A DNA stretch of 64,000 nucleotides from Lachnospiraceae bacterium (GCA_022767285.1 JALENY010000010.1:62001-126000), one strand, 5' to 3'. Counted from the first letter of the stretch, positions 44,832 through 53,277 are shown. Program-made: numbers and translations. Notes: a model not told the origin generated them from the sequence alone.

Positions 44832-46628
44832 ATGGCTGATAATTTGAAGAAACGCGCAGAGATAGAAAAAGAATATAAATGGAAAATAGAAGATCTGTAC
44901 GCATCGGATGAACTTTGGGAAAAAGACGCAGTTCGTGCTGTGCAAATGACAGAGGAGTTTCGGAAACTTCAGGGGACCATGGGTGAGAGCGCCCATCAGC
45001 TTTTGCGTGTGCTGCAGGCCCAGGATGAAATGGAAGAACTTCTGGAAAAAGTCTATGTGTATGCGAATCAGAAGTATCACGAAGATACAGGAAACGGCAT
45101 TTACCAGAGATTATCTGCCCGCGCCCAGAGTATTATGGCAGCATCCGGGGATGCGGCTTCTTATGTGGAACCGGAATTGTTGGCTGTTCCGGAAGAAACT
45201 CTCGGAGCATTTATGGAAGAAGAGCCGGGACTGCGCCATTATGAGCGCTACATCAGGGAACGCCTGCGCACAAAAGAGCATGTCCTGTCGGAAGAGATGG
45301 AGTCTATGCTGGCAAAGGTATATGAGATTGCGCAGGGACCCTATAACACTTTTTCCATGTTCAATAATGCCGATCTGAAGTTCGGCGAGATTCGGGATGA
45401 GGACGGTGAGTTGGTAAGCTTAACTCATGGAAGATACATCAGATTCCTTGAGAGCAAAAACAGAGAAGTAAGAAAAGATGCGTTTATGACCCTTTATCAT
45501 AAATATGGTGAGTTTATAAACACACTGGGTTCTCTGATGTACACCAATGTTCAGCAGGCGGTGTTTTATGCAAAAGCACGTCATTATGAATCCTCTCTGG
45601 CTGCGGCGCTGGATGGAGGCAATATCCCTGTGTCGGTCTATGACCGGCTCATTGAGGCAGTGCATGACCATCTTCCGGCTATGTACCGGTATATGGAACT
45701 GCGCAGAAAAGCACTGAATCTGGATGATCTGCATATGTATGATGTTCATGTCACTATAACGAAAGATGTCGATATGAAAATTCCTTTTGAAGAAGCAAAG
45801 AAAATTGTTCGGGATGGACTGTCTGTTTTGGGAGAGGATTATCTGGAAAAACTGGAAGAAGGATTTGAGAACGGTTGGATCGATATTTATGAAAATGAGG
45901 GAAAACGAAGCGGTGCCTATTCCTGGGGCGCCTATGGAACACATCCATATGTATTGCTGAATTATAATGAAAGTCTGAATCATGTTTTCACATTGGCTCA
46001 TGAGATGGGACATGCGATTCACAGCTATTATTCCGACCGGGAACAGCCTTATACCTATGCCGGATACCGTATCTTTGTGGCAGAGGTGGCTTCCACCTGT
46101 AATGAAGCGCTGCTGATTCACTATTTGATGGAACATGCGAAAGACGATCAGGAAAAATCATATCTGGTCAATTATTTCCTGGATCAGTTCAAAAGTACGC
46201 TGTACCGTCAGACTATGTTTGCGGAATTTGAAAAGATTATTCACGGTATGGTGGAACAGGGTGAAGTATTAAACGGAGAAAAACTGAGCGATATTTATCT
46301 GGATCTGAACCGCCGCTATTTTGGAGAAGGTGTGATCTCTGACCCGGAAATCGCTCTGGAGTGGTCCAGAATTCCGCATTTTTACACGCCGTTTTATGTG
46401 TATCAGTATGCTACGGGATTTTCTGCAGCCATTGCTATCAGCAAAAAGATCCTGTCCGGCGAACCGGGAATTGTGGAAAAGTACAAAAAGTTCTTAAGCG
46501 GCGGAAGTTCCATGGATCCCATGGATCTGTTAAAAATCTGCGGTGTGGATATGACCTCACCGAATCCGGTGAATGAAGCTCTGGGCGTTTTTGAAGAATA
46601 TATCGGGGAACTGGAGAGACTGATCTGA
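44832..46628 (+). CDS. pepF: Oligoendopeptidase F
   Basis: PepF is a cytosolic zinc metallopeptidase (M3B) that cleaves oligopeptides. The 598-residue protein has the zinc motif HEMGH at 390-394 in LAHEMGHAIHSYYS, with FVAEVASTCNEALL downstream, and a helical N-terminal half. The ATG at 44832 has no good ribosome binding site directly before it; instead AAAGGA serves a four-codon frame (MDYK) that ends two bases before the pepF start, so translation may be by re-initiation. It reads divergently from the GntR/ABC operon. Confidence 0.95.
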   Translation: MADNLKKRAEIEKEYKWKIEDLYASDELWEKDAVRAVQMTEEFRKLQGTMGESAHQLLRVLQAQDEMEELLEKVYVYANQKYHEDTGNGIYQRLSARAQSIMAASGDAASYVEPELLAVPEETLGAFMEEEPGLRHYERYIRERLRTKEHVLSEEMESMLAKVYEIAQGPYNTFSMFNNADLKFGEIRDEDGELVSLTHGRYIRFLESKNREVRKDAFMTLYHKYGEFINTLGSLMYTNVQQAVFYAKARHYESSLAAALDGGNIPVSVYDRLIEAVHDHLPAMYRYMELRRKALNLDDLHMYDVHVTITKDVDMKIPFEEAKKIVRDGLSVLGEDYLEKLEEGFENGWIDIYENEGKRSGAYSWGAYGTHPYVLLNYNESLNHVFTLAHEMGHAIHSYYSDREQPYTYAGYRIFVAEVASTCNEALLIHYLMEHAKDDQEKSYLVNYFLDQFKSTLYRQTMFAEFEKIIHGMVEQGEVLNGEKLSDIYLDLNRRYFGEGVISDPEIALEWSRIPHFYTPFYVYQYATGFSAAIAISKKILSGEPGIVEKYKKFLSGGSSMDPMDLLKICGVDMTSPNPVNEALGVFEEYIGELERLI

Positions 46629-46737
46629 TAAGAACAAAAAAGTCCGACAGTGAAAGCGCAGGATAGAGAATACGACATCGGCTTCCATGATGCCGTATTT
46701 TCTCTCCGAACAAATCTTTCGGAAATACGGGAAAAAT

Positions 46738-46766
46738 AAAAAAGACCGGAGGAACGGTCTTTTTTA
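46738..46766 (+). terminator. Terminator of pepF
   Basis: AAAAAGACCG pairs with CGGTCTTTTT around a GAGGAA loop, with a T-run to 46765. Confidence 0.93.
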
Positions 46767-47033
46767 AATATAATATAAAAAGGAAGGAGTGCTGGTCGGC
46801 AGGACCAGCTATGAAAAAGAAAAGTGTGTGTATATCTTTCTTACAAGTATTAGTATAGGGGGAAACTATGTTCATTTCGTGAGGGGTTTGTAAAAGAAAT
46901 GTGAACATATTTGAGATTTTTTGTTAAGATGTCCAAGAATCCGGTTTATTTTGGGAAAAAATGGGAAGAAAGTTCAGTTGCAAAACAAGAGATATGTGAT
47001 AAACTAATATTAATCAAATCAGTAGGTGATATA
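46767..47033. other. Structured leader region before the nitroreductase gene
   Basis: TATAAT at 46769-46774 starts just after the pepF terminator. It is followed by AGGAAGGAG (46781-46789), a perfect hairpin (GCTGGTC 46791-46797, GACCAGC 46803-46809), a 15-codon frame at 46811-46858, an imperfect inverted repeat (46868-46878 with 46896-46908) and a T-run at 46917-46922. A second, weak promoter (TTGCAA 46978-46983, TAAACT 47000-47005) could drive the nitroreductase. Confidence 0.5.
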
Positions 47034-47798
47034 ATGAACTTATCAGAAGCGATTTATGTAAGAAAATCTGTACGAAATTTTATCATGGAACCGATCAGTG
47101 CCAAAATACTGGAAGATATCGGGAATTTTTATCAGGAGATACCGAGACTGTTTCCGAGTATAGAGACGGAACTGGGAATCATTGACAACAGTCACGGTCA
47201 GCAGCGGCTCAGGGGGTTTTTTGGCGTGAAAGCTCCATATTATCTGGCTCTGTATTCGGAAAAAAATGATAAATATCAGATGAATGCCGGCTATATTCTG
47301 GAAGAACTGTGTCTCTATCTGACGGCGAAAGGCCTGGGAAGCTGCTTTATGGGCAGCGCTGTGGTAAGGGGAAGTGCGACCATGCGCGGAAATAAAGAAC
47401 TGGTGCTCATGGTGGCTTTCGGTAAAAGCCGGTCGGCACACACTCGCCCTCAGCATGAAGCAAAGCGGTTATCACTGAAAGAACTCTGTGTATACAAAGA
47501 GACGCCAAAAGAATGGGAACTTCAGGTATTGGAAGCGGCCCGTCTGGCTCCTTCCAGTCATAATAGTCAGCCCTGGCGGTTCGTAGTATATGCCAACCGC
47601 ATTCATATTTTCTCAAAAAAGGGCCATATGGAACGGTCTAAAAAACTGGGTGAGCTGAATTTCGGTATTTTGTTTGCCCACATTATGATCGTAGCAGAAG
47701 AACTGTGGCTGGATCTTGATCTGATTCGCTTGGAAGATATCAGCCAGAAGACATTTTCGAATAACCAGTATATTCTCAGCGCCGTACTGAAATCATGA
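47034..47798 (+). CDS. Nitroreductase family protein
   Basis: A 254-residue FMN-dependent nitroreductase-like protein with a single chain carrying both halves of the fold. The N-terminal YVRKSVRNF loop and the AARLAPSSHNSQPWRFVVY motif near 160-178 are FMN-phosphate contacts; the GLGSCFM segment lies in the core. The order of parts resembles the TM1586-type two-domain nitroreductases. The physiological substrate is unknown. Start at 47034 was chosen for AGGTGA just upstream; the longer frame to 46911 is not family-like. Confidence 0.88.
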   Translation: MNLSEAIYVRKSVRNFIMEPISAKILEDIGNFYQEIPRLFPSIETELGIIDNSHGQQRLRGFFGVKAPYYLALYSEKNDKYQMNAGYILEELCLYLTAKGLGSCFMGSAVVRGSATMRGNKELVLMVAFGKSRSAHTRPQHEAKRLSLKELCVYKETPKEWELQVLEAARLAPSSHNSQPWRFVVYANRIHIFSKKGHMERSKKLGELNFGILFAHIMIVAEELWLDLDLIRLEDISQKTFSNNQYILSAVLKS

Positions 47799-47829
47799 TT
47801 TTGCAGCAATAAAAAAATAAAAAAACCTG

Positions 47830-47858
47830 TTGACAAATAAATCGTCATAGTGTATGAT
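47830..47858 (+). promoter_or_regulatory. Promoter of the first tRNA-Gly gene
   Basis: TTGACA (47830-47835) and TATGAT (47853-47858) with a 17-base spacer, 45 bases before the tRNA. Confidence 0.85.
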
Positions 47859-47903
47859 AACTATTGTTGTGAGGCACGGTAGTGAATACCGAAACAACAA
47901 TAT

Positions 47904-47976
47904 GCGCGAGTGGCTCAGTTGGTGGAGCGCGACCTTGCCAAGGTCGAGGCCGCGGGTTCGAGTCCCGTCTCGCGCT
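47904..47976 (+). tRNA. tRNA-Gly (GCC), first copy
   Basis: A complete cloverleaf of 73 bases: 7-bp acceptor GCGCGAG/CTCGCGC, D arm GGCTCAGTTGGTGGAGC, anticodon loop CTTGCCAAG with anticodon GCC, T loop GGGTTCGAGTCCC, discriminator T. No CCA is encoded. A terminator follows directly. Confidence 0.97.
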
Positions 47977-47981
47977 CTGAA

Positions 47982-48010
47982 AACCCCTTGATCGTCAAGG
48001 GATTTTCTTT
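47982..48010 (+). terminator. Terminator of the first tRNA-Gly
   Basis: CCCTTGA and TCAAGGG arms around a TCG loop, followed by a T-rich tract. Confidence 0.85.
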
Positions 48011-48083
48011 TGAAAGAAAAATAAATATCGTTGCTGTAATGAGATAGTATTTGATTTCGTCAAATACAGAAAGTATAGCATAT

Positions 48084-48156
48084 GCGCGAGTGGCTCAGTT
48101 GGTGGAGCGCGACCTTGCCAAGGTCGAGGCCGCGGGTTCGAGTCCCGTCTCGCGCT
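48084..48156 (+). tRNA. tRNA-Gly (GCC), second copy
   Basis: Identical over all 73 bases to the copy at 47904, 180 bases away, and identical for several flanking bases on each side. The promoter is less clear; a perfect 8-bp hairpin (GTATTTGA/TCAAATAC, about 48046-48066) lies just upstream. No CCA is encoded. Confidence 0.97.
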
Positions 48157-48160
48157 CTGA

Positions 48161-48193
48161 AAACCTCTTGAATTATCAGGAGGTTTTTTATTT
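48161..48193 (+). terminator. Terminator of the second tRNA-Gly
   Basis: AACCTC and GAGGTT arms with inner TGA/TCA pairs, followed by TTTTTTATT. Confidence 0.85.
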
Positions 48194-48257
48194 ACAAAAA
48201 ATATCCCCCGGGGAGGCTTGTATTACTATGGTGATGTGATATAGTAGTGATGAAATC

Positions 48258-48295
48258 ATTGAAAGCTTTCAATTTTATAAAGGCAATCGATTGCC
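48258..48295. promoter_or_regulatory. Two perfect palindromes upstream of cbiM
   Basis: ATTGAAAGCTTTCAAT (48258-48273) and GGCAATCGATTGCC (48282-48295) are each perfectly self-complementary and lie eight bases apart, about 60 bases before cbiM. Such short symmetric sites are typical operators of dimeric regulators; the second resembles LacI-family sites. Confidence 0.55.
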
Positions 48296-48351
48296 GTTTG
48301 ATATTTCGTCATATCAGGAAATACTACATATTGTAAAGGGGGAAATGCATT

Positions 48352-49350
48352 ATGCATATGGCGGATGCTCTGGTTGCTCCGGCAGTTGCCGGAACCATGT
48401 ATGTTTGTTCGGCTGCGGCTGCGGCTTATTCCGTTAAGAAAGTCAGATTGGAGAGCGATCCCAAGAAGATCCCGGTGATGGGAATCATGGGTGCTTTTGT
48501 TTTTGCAACACAGATGATTAATTTTACCATTCCGGGGACCGGATCCAGCGGACACCTTTGCGGAGGCATGCTTTTGTCGGCCCTTTTGGGCCCTTATGCC
48601 GGATTTTTGACCATGATCGGTGTGCTGCTGATTCAATGTCTGCTCTTTGCGGACGGAGGTCTGCTGGCTTTGGGATGCAATATATGGAATATGGCTTTTT
48701 ACGGATGCTTTATAGGTGCTTTGTTGATCTGGAGACCGATGATGAGTAAGGGAATGTCCAAGGCAAAAATTATTGGTGCTTCCATTCTGGGATGTATGCT
48801 GACTCTGCAGCTTGGTGCATTCAGCGTTACCCTTCAAACGATGGCATCCGGAATCACGGAACTTCCTTTTGTTACATTTGTTGCTGCAATGCAGCCGATC
48901 CACCTGGCAATCGGTTTCGTGGAAGGTCTGATTACGGCGGCTGTTCTTGTTTTCGTTTACCAGGCAAGACCGGAGATCCTTTACAGCAGCAAAAAGGAAG
49001 AAAATGTCAGTGGAATGTTTTCATTCAAAAAAACATTGGTTATACTGGCGGCCACAGCTGTTTTGATCGGCGGAGGGTTATCTCTTTTTGCTTCTTCCAA
49101 CCCGGATGGCCTGGAGTGGTCCATTGAGCGAATTACCGGATCGACTGATCTGGAGGCAGACGGAAGCATTTATGAGACTGCCGAAAATGTGCAGGAGGTT
49201 ACAGCACTGCTGCCGGATTATGCATTCAGAGGTTCCGATTCCGCTGTGGGAACATCGTTCTCCGGCGTGGTAGGAAGCCTGATCGTTGTAGGCGTGTGTA
49301 TCGGTGCTTGCTATGTATTTAAATTTTTCAGAAAGAAAACCAGCAGATGA
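48352..49350 (+). CDS. cbiM: ECF-type cobalt/nickel transporter, CbiM-CbiN-like membrane subunit
   Basis: CbiM is the substrate-binding membrane subunit of an ECF-type Co2+ or Ni2+ importer. The 332-residue protein begins Met-His (MHMADALV), the metal-binding N-terminus of this family, has about six membrane segments with PGTGSSGHLCGG and QPIHLAIGFVEG, then a C-terminal extension with a membrane segment, an extracytoplasmic loop (PDGLEWSIER) and a final helix that resembles fused CbiN. AAGGGGG precedes the ATG. It overlaps cbiQ by four bases. Metal preference (Co or Ni) cannot be told. Confidence 0.92.
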   Translation: MHMADALVAPAVAGTMYVCSAAAAAYSVKKVRLESDPKKIPVMGIMGAFVFATQMINFTIPGTGSSGHLCGGMLLSALLGPYAGFLTMIGVLLIQCLLFADGGLLALGCNIWNMAFYGCFIGALLIWRPMMSKGMSKAKIIGASILGCMLTLQLGAFSVTLQTMASGITELPFVTFVAAMQPIHLAIGFVEGLITAAVLVFVYQARPEILYSSKKEENVSGMFSFKKTLVILAATAVLIGGGLSLFASSNPDGLEWSIERITGSTDLEADGSIYETAENVQEVTALLPDYAFRGSDSAVGTSFSGVVGSLIVVGVCIGACYVFKFFRKKTSR

Positions 49351-50159
49351 GTAAAATAGGAAATGCCATACATGAGATCCATTATATGGATTCAATTGCA
49401 GAACGTGATCAGTGGGTGAACAGAATTCATCCGCTGGTCAAATTTTTGTTAACAATTATATATATAGCAACTGTGGTTTCGTTTTATAAATACGATGTCA
49501 TTGGTCTTGCCGGAATGGCCGTGTATCCCATTGCCATGTTTATTTTATCGGAGTTGTCTTTTGCGGACAGTCTGAAACGGCTGCGGATAGTGCTTCCTCT
49601 TGTGTGTTTTATCGGCCTCTTTAACCCGTTTTTCGACCGGATACCGGTGGAAATATTAGGAATCCGGATGAATGCCGGCGTGATTTCCATGATTACATTA
49701 ATTATGAAAGGAATCATGACGGTGCTGGCTTCTTATTTGCTGATCGCCACCACGACCATTGAGAAATTGTGTTATGCTTTTCGGCTGATCCATGTACCGA
49801 AGATCCTGGTGACACAGATTATGCTGACTTACCGCTATGTGACGGTGCTTCTGGAGGAAGTGAACCGGATCACCCAGGCCTATTCTCTGCGGGCCCCTAA
49901 TCAGAAAGGCGTACATTTTAAAGTGTGGGGTTCCCTTACAGGTCAGCTGCTCCTTCGGAGTATGGACCGGGCCGGTGTTGTATATGAGAGTATGACTCTG
50001 CGCGGCTACAACGGTGAATTTAAATATATCGGCGAGAAAATCCGCTGGAGATGGCAGGACGTTCTGTATCTGGTACTTTGGCTTGGGCTGTTTTTCCTTT
50101 TTCGGAACGTTCCGGTTATTGTCGTGGTCGGAAATTTTGTGGGAGGGCTTTTTGTATGA
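49347..50159 (+). CDS. cbiQ: ECF transporter T component (CbiQ)
   Basis: CbiQ is the transmembrane coupling subunit of the ECF cobalt/nickel transporter. The 270-residue protein has about five membrane segments and the coupling helices with Ala-Arg-type motifs (SLRAPNQKGVHFK and ESMTLRGYNGEFK) that dock on the ATPase. It overlaps cbiM at its start and cbiO at its end (four bases each), so the three genes are translated as a unit. Confidence 0.93.
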   Translation: MSKIGNAIHEIHYMDSIAERDQWVNRIHPLVKFLLTIIYIATVVSFYKYDVIGLAGMAVYPIAMFILSELSFADSLKRLRIVLPLVCFIGLFNPFFDRIPVEILGIRMNAGVISMITLIMKGIMTVLASYLLIATTTIEKLCYAFRLIHVPKILVTQIMLTYRYVTVLLEEVNRITQAYSLRAPNQKGVHFKVWGSLTGQLLLRSMDRAGVVYESMTLRGYNGEFKYIGEKIRWRWQDVLYLVLWLGLFFLFRNVPVIVVVGNFVGGLFV

Positions 50160-50890
50160 GCCATATACATATTGATGTGGAAAATTTGAATTTTGGATAT
50201 GAGAAGGGAAAAGAAGTGCTGAAAAACATTTCTTTTCATGCGGGAGAAACGGACTCCATCGGTCTGGTAGGGGCCAATGGGGTTGGAAAATCCACGTTGC
50301 TGAAACTTTTGGTGGGGCTGGATCTTGGCTTTGAGGGAAGCATCCGTGTGGAGGAAATCCCGGTGCAGAAAGAAACCCTTCCACAGATTCGTGAGAAAAT
50401 AGGTTATGTATTTCAGGATTCAGACAGTCAGCTCTTTATGGCTACCGCGTATCAGGATATCGCGTTTGCACCGAGAAACTACGGGCTGCCGGAAGATGAG
50501 GTAGAAAGAAGAGTGAACAGAGCTCTGGAAATGACGGGTATTACTCATCTGAGAGACAAGCAGATTTTTAAAATGTCCGGCGGAGAGAAGAAACTGGTGT
50601 CAATTGCCACGATCCTTTCCATGACACCGGATATTATTCTGATGGATGAACCGTCTGTAGCACTGGATCCGAAAAACCGCAGGAATCTGATTCGCATTCT
50701 GAATTCTTACAGCCATTTGAAGATTATTGCATCCCACGATCTGGACATGATTCTGGATACCTGCAAACGAACTATTTTGATGGCTGACGGGGAAATTATC
50801 TGTGACGGACCCACCGAAAAAATCCTGAGCGACCGGGATCTGCTGGAGACAAACGGTCTGGAACTGCCGCTGTGTATGCAGCGGCGGTAG
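50156..50890 (+). CDS. cbiO: ECF transporter ATP-binding protein (CbiO)
   Basis: The 244-residue ATPase energises the CbiM-CbiQ importer. It has Walker A GANGVGKSTLLKLL, the Q loop YVFQDSDSQLFM, the signature MSGGEKKLVSIA and Walker B IILMDEPSVALDP. The start is the ATG at 50156 that overlaps the cbiQ stop; the frame is open further upstream within cbiQ but not CbiO-like. Only one ATPase is present, so it would work as a homodimer. Confidence 0.95.
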   Translation: MSHIHIDVENLNFGYEKGKEVLKNISFHAGETDSIGLVGANGVGKSTLLKLLVGLDLGFEGSIRVEEIPVQKETLPQIREKIGYVFQDSDSQLFMATAYQDIAFAPRNYGLPEDEVERRVNRALEMTGITHLRDKQIFKMSGGEKKLVSIATILSMTPDIILMDEPSVALDPKNRRNLIRILNSYSHLKIIASHDLDMILDTCKRTILMADGEIICDGPTEKILSDRDLLETNGLELPLCMQRR

Positions 50891-50948
50891 TGTATACTTG
50901 ATTCGGGGATGAATGGAATTTTTCAATTTTAAACATGACTGCAGGCTC

Positions 50949-50978
50949 TTGACTTTTTCTTGGAGCCTGTGATATTAT
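50949..50978 (+). promoter_or_regulatory. Promoter of the purO gene with embedded inverted repeat
   Basis: TTGACT (50949-50954) and TATTAT (50973-50978) with an 18-base spacer. CAGGCTC (50942-50948) and GAGCCTG (50963-50969) form a perfect inverted repeat around the -35 box, a possible operator. Confidence 0.65.
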
Positions 50979-50981
50979 GAC

Positions 50982-51090
50982 CTCAGTTATACAACTGACG
51001 GAAGTGGAATTAACCACAGGGAGTATAACTTATATGACAGCCGACCGTCTGGGCACCGAGTGGAAGAGCCTGGAGTGGTGGGCTTTTTTC
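50982..51090 (+). promoter_or_regulatory. ZTP (pfl) riboswitch with terminator
   Basis: The aptamer shows the conserved parts of the ZTP riboswitch: CAGTT...AACTGACGGAAGTGG, the hairpin GTGG-AATTAA-CCAC followed by AGGGAGTA, and the distal GCCGACCGTCTGGGC (51039-51053). A terminator follows: AAGAGCC (51064-51070) pairs with GGCTTTT (51081-51087), then more T. Binding of ZMP or ZTP, which build up when 10-formyl-tetrahydrofolate is short, should prevent termination and raise expression of the purine gene downstream. Confidence 0.92.
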
Positions 51091-51212
51091 GATACACAAA
51101 TCATATCTGTGCAGGAAAAAAGCTTTTCATACACGCATTGCGGCAATGCAGCAGGGCAAAAACGCATGCAGGAGTTTAACACCGGTTTAAGAATTTCGAA
51201 GGAGGAAGAATC

Positions 51213-51929
51213 ATGGAGATGAAGGCAATCGATCAGGAACTGAAAAACAATGCTTATCCGGGAAGAGGAATTGTCCTGGGAAAATCAAAAGACGGAAAAA
51301 AAGCGGTTACTGCTTATTTTATTATGGGAAGAAGCGTCAACAGCCGTAACCGGGTATTTGTGGAAGACGGAGAGGGAATCCGCACGCAGGCATTTGATCC
51401 GTCTAAGCTGACCGACCCGAGCCTGATTATTTATGCGCCGGTACGTGTGTTGGGAAATAAGACGATTGTTACGAACGGAGACCAGACGGATACCATTTAT
51501 GAAAACATGGACAAACAGATGACCTTTGAGCAGTCACTGCGCTGCCGCGAATTTGAGCCGGATGCACCAAATTATACACCGCGTATTTCCGGCATCATGC
51601 ATGTGGAAAGTGGAAAATACAATTATGCCATGTCCATTTTAAAAAGCAATAACGGAAATCCGGATTCCTGCAATCGTTATACATTTGCTTATGAGAATCC
51701 TGCAGCCGGTGAGGGACGTTTTATCCATACATACAAATGTGACGGCAATCCCCTTCCCAGCTTTGAGGGTGAGCCTACATGGATCGCGATTGAAGAAAAC
51801 GACATTGATGCTTTTACGGATAAAATCTGGAACAGCCTGAATGAAGATAACAAAGTGTCTCTGTTTGTGCGTTTTATTGATATTGAAACAGGAAAATATG
51901 AGACAAGAATCGTAAACAAAAACAAATAA
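51213..51929 (+). CDS. purO: Stand-alone IMP cyclohydrolase (PurO-like)
   Basis: The enzyme closes FAICAR to IMP, the last step of purine synthesis. The 238-residue protein belongs to the archaeal-type IMP cyclohydrolase family (YPGRGIVLGKSKDGKKAVTAYFIMGRS opening, described as about residues 12-38; RCREFEPDAPNYTPRISG in the middle), not to the usual PurH. It sits behind a ZTP riboswitch, whose ligand ZMP is the intermediate just upstream of this step. The AICAR transformylase gene follows 122 bases later, so the two activities of PurH are split. Confidence 0.92.
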   Translation: MEMKAIDQELKNNAYPGRGIVLGKSKDGKKAVTAYFIMGRSVNSRNRVFVEDGEGIRTQAFDPSKLTDPSLIIYAPVRVLGNKTIVTNGDQTDTIYENMDKQMTFEQSLRCREFEPDAPNYTPRISGIMHVESGKYNYAMSILKSNNGNPDSCNRYTFAYENPAAGEGRFIHTYKCDGNPLPSFEGEPTWIAIEENDIDAFTDKIWNSLNEDNKVSLFVRFIDIETGKYETRIVNKNK

Positions 51930-52051
51930 ACCGAACCGGATCATAGAAAGAAAAGCAGTATTTTGAATAGAATAGGTTCATTCGACAATAGAAACAGTGA
52001 TTCTATAAAGATGAGAAATCAAGGAATAAAGCAGGAACGGAGAATAAGATC

Positions 52052-53230
52052 ATGAAAGAATTAGAATTAAAATACGGTTGTAATCCCAATCAGAAACCAT
52101 CCAAAATCTTCACAAACGACGGAAGAGATCTCCCCATTGAGGTGATCAGCGGCAGACCGGGATACATCAACTTTATGGATGCTTTTAATGGCTGGCAGCT
52201 GGTAAAAGAGTTAAAAGAAGCAACCGGACTTCCGGCGGCTACCTCTTTTAAACATGTATCACCGGCAGGTGCTGCAGTGGGTCTTCCTCTGGATGATACA
52301 CTGAAAAAAATCTATTTTGTGGATGATATGGGTGAGCTGTCCCCTCTTGCATGTGCTTATGCAAGAGCCAGAGGAGCAGACCGTATGTCTTCCTTTGGCG
52401 ATTTCATCGCTCTTTCCGATGAATGTGACGCTTCTACCGCAAGTATTATCAAACGTGAGGTATCTGACGGTGTGATCGCACCGGGGTATACAAAAGAAGC
52501 GCTGGAGATTCTGGCTCAGAAGAAAAACGGTAATTATAATGTGATCAAAATCGATCCGGAATATAAACCGCAGCCCATTGAGCACAAAGATGTATTCGGC
52601 ATTACGTTTGAACAGGGCAGAAATGAATTGCCGATCAACAAAGAACTTCTGGCAAATGTAGTGACAGAGAATAAAGAAATTCCGGAACTGGCCAAAATTG
52701 ACCTGATTATTTCTCTGATCACTCTGAAATATACGCAGTCAAACTCCGTTTGCTACGCAAAGGGGGGACAGGCCATCGGTATTGGTGCAGGACAGCAGTC
52801 CCGTGTACATTGTGTGCGTCTGGCCGGAAACAAAGCAGACAACTGGCTGCTTCGTCAGTGCCCGAAGGTTATGAACCTGCAGTTCGTGGATAACATCCGC
52901 AGAGCTGACCGTGACAACGCTATTGATGTCTATATCGGTGAGGAATATATGGACGTTCTGGCTGACGGAGCATGGGAGAAAATATTCAAAGTAAAACCGG
53001 AAGTATTTACGAGAGAAGAAAAACGTGCATGGCTGGATCAGATGACCGATGTTGCACTGGGATCGGATGCGTTCTTCCCGTTCTCCGACAATATTGAGCG
53101 CGCTTACAAGAGCGGTGTAAAATATATTGCTGAGCCGGGTGGATCCGTACGTGACGATGCAGTTATCGAATGCTGCAACAAATACAACATGGCCATGGCA
53201 TTTACCGGTATCCGCCTGTTCCACCACTAA
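52052..53230 (+). CDS. Stand-alone AICAR transformylase
   Basis: The 392-residue protein corresponds to the AICAR transformylase part of PurH and converts ZMP (AICAR) with 10-formyl-THF to FAICAR. Motifs are LKYGCNPNQKPSKIF, ATSFKHVSPAGAAVGLPL with the catalytic Lys-His, ARGADRMSSFGDFIALSD, TQSNSVCYAKGGQAIGIGAGQQSRVHC and the PGGSVRDD end. The cyclohydrolase domain is absent; purO supplies it. Length and motifs fit the single-function transformylases of Clostridia. GGAG precedes the ATG. Confidence 0.95.
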   Translation: MKELELKYGCNPNQKPSKIFTNDGRDLPIEVISGRPGYINFMDAFNGWQLVKELKEATGLPAATSFKHVSPAGAAVGLPLDDTLKKIYFVDDMGELSPLACAYARARGADRMSSFGDFIALSDECDASTASIIKREVSDGVIAPGYTKEALEILAQKKNGNYNVIKIDPEYKPQPIEHKDVFGITFEQGRNELPINKELLANVVTENKEIPELAKIDLIISLITLKYTQSNSVCYAKGGQAIGIGAGQQSRVHCVRLAGNKADNWLLRQCPKVMNLQFVDNIRRADRDNAIDVYIGEEYMDVLADGAWEKIFKVKPEVFTREEKRAWLDQMTDVALGSDAFFPFSDNIERAYKSGVKYIAEPGGSVRDDAVIECCNKYNMAMAFTGIRLFHH

Positions 53231-53277
53231 AATGCAAGAGTTTTAACCTATAACACGAAATTCAAGGAAATCATATA

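Larger units (their letters stand above)
50891..51212. other. Leader region between cbiO and purO
   Basis: This 322-base gap holds a promoter (50949-50978), the ZTP riboswitch and its terminator (50982-51090), then about 110 bases with no feature I recognise apart from AAGGAGGAAG at 51199-51208, the purO ribosome binding site. No terminator for cbiO is visible. Confidence 0.6.

Noticed and set aside
46767-46910. CRISPR-like or other repeat array
   Set aside because: The region has single inverted repeats only; no direct repeat with regular spacers exists here or anywhere in the window.
48194-48351. Cobalamin or NiCo riboswitch before cbiM
   Set aside because: The conserved B12-box and NiCo elements are not present; only short palindromes are seen.
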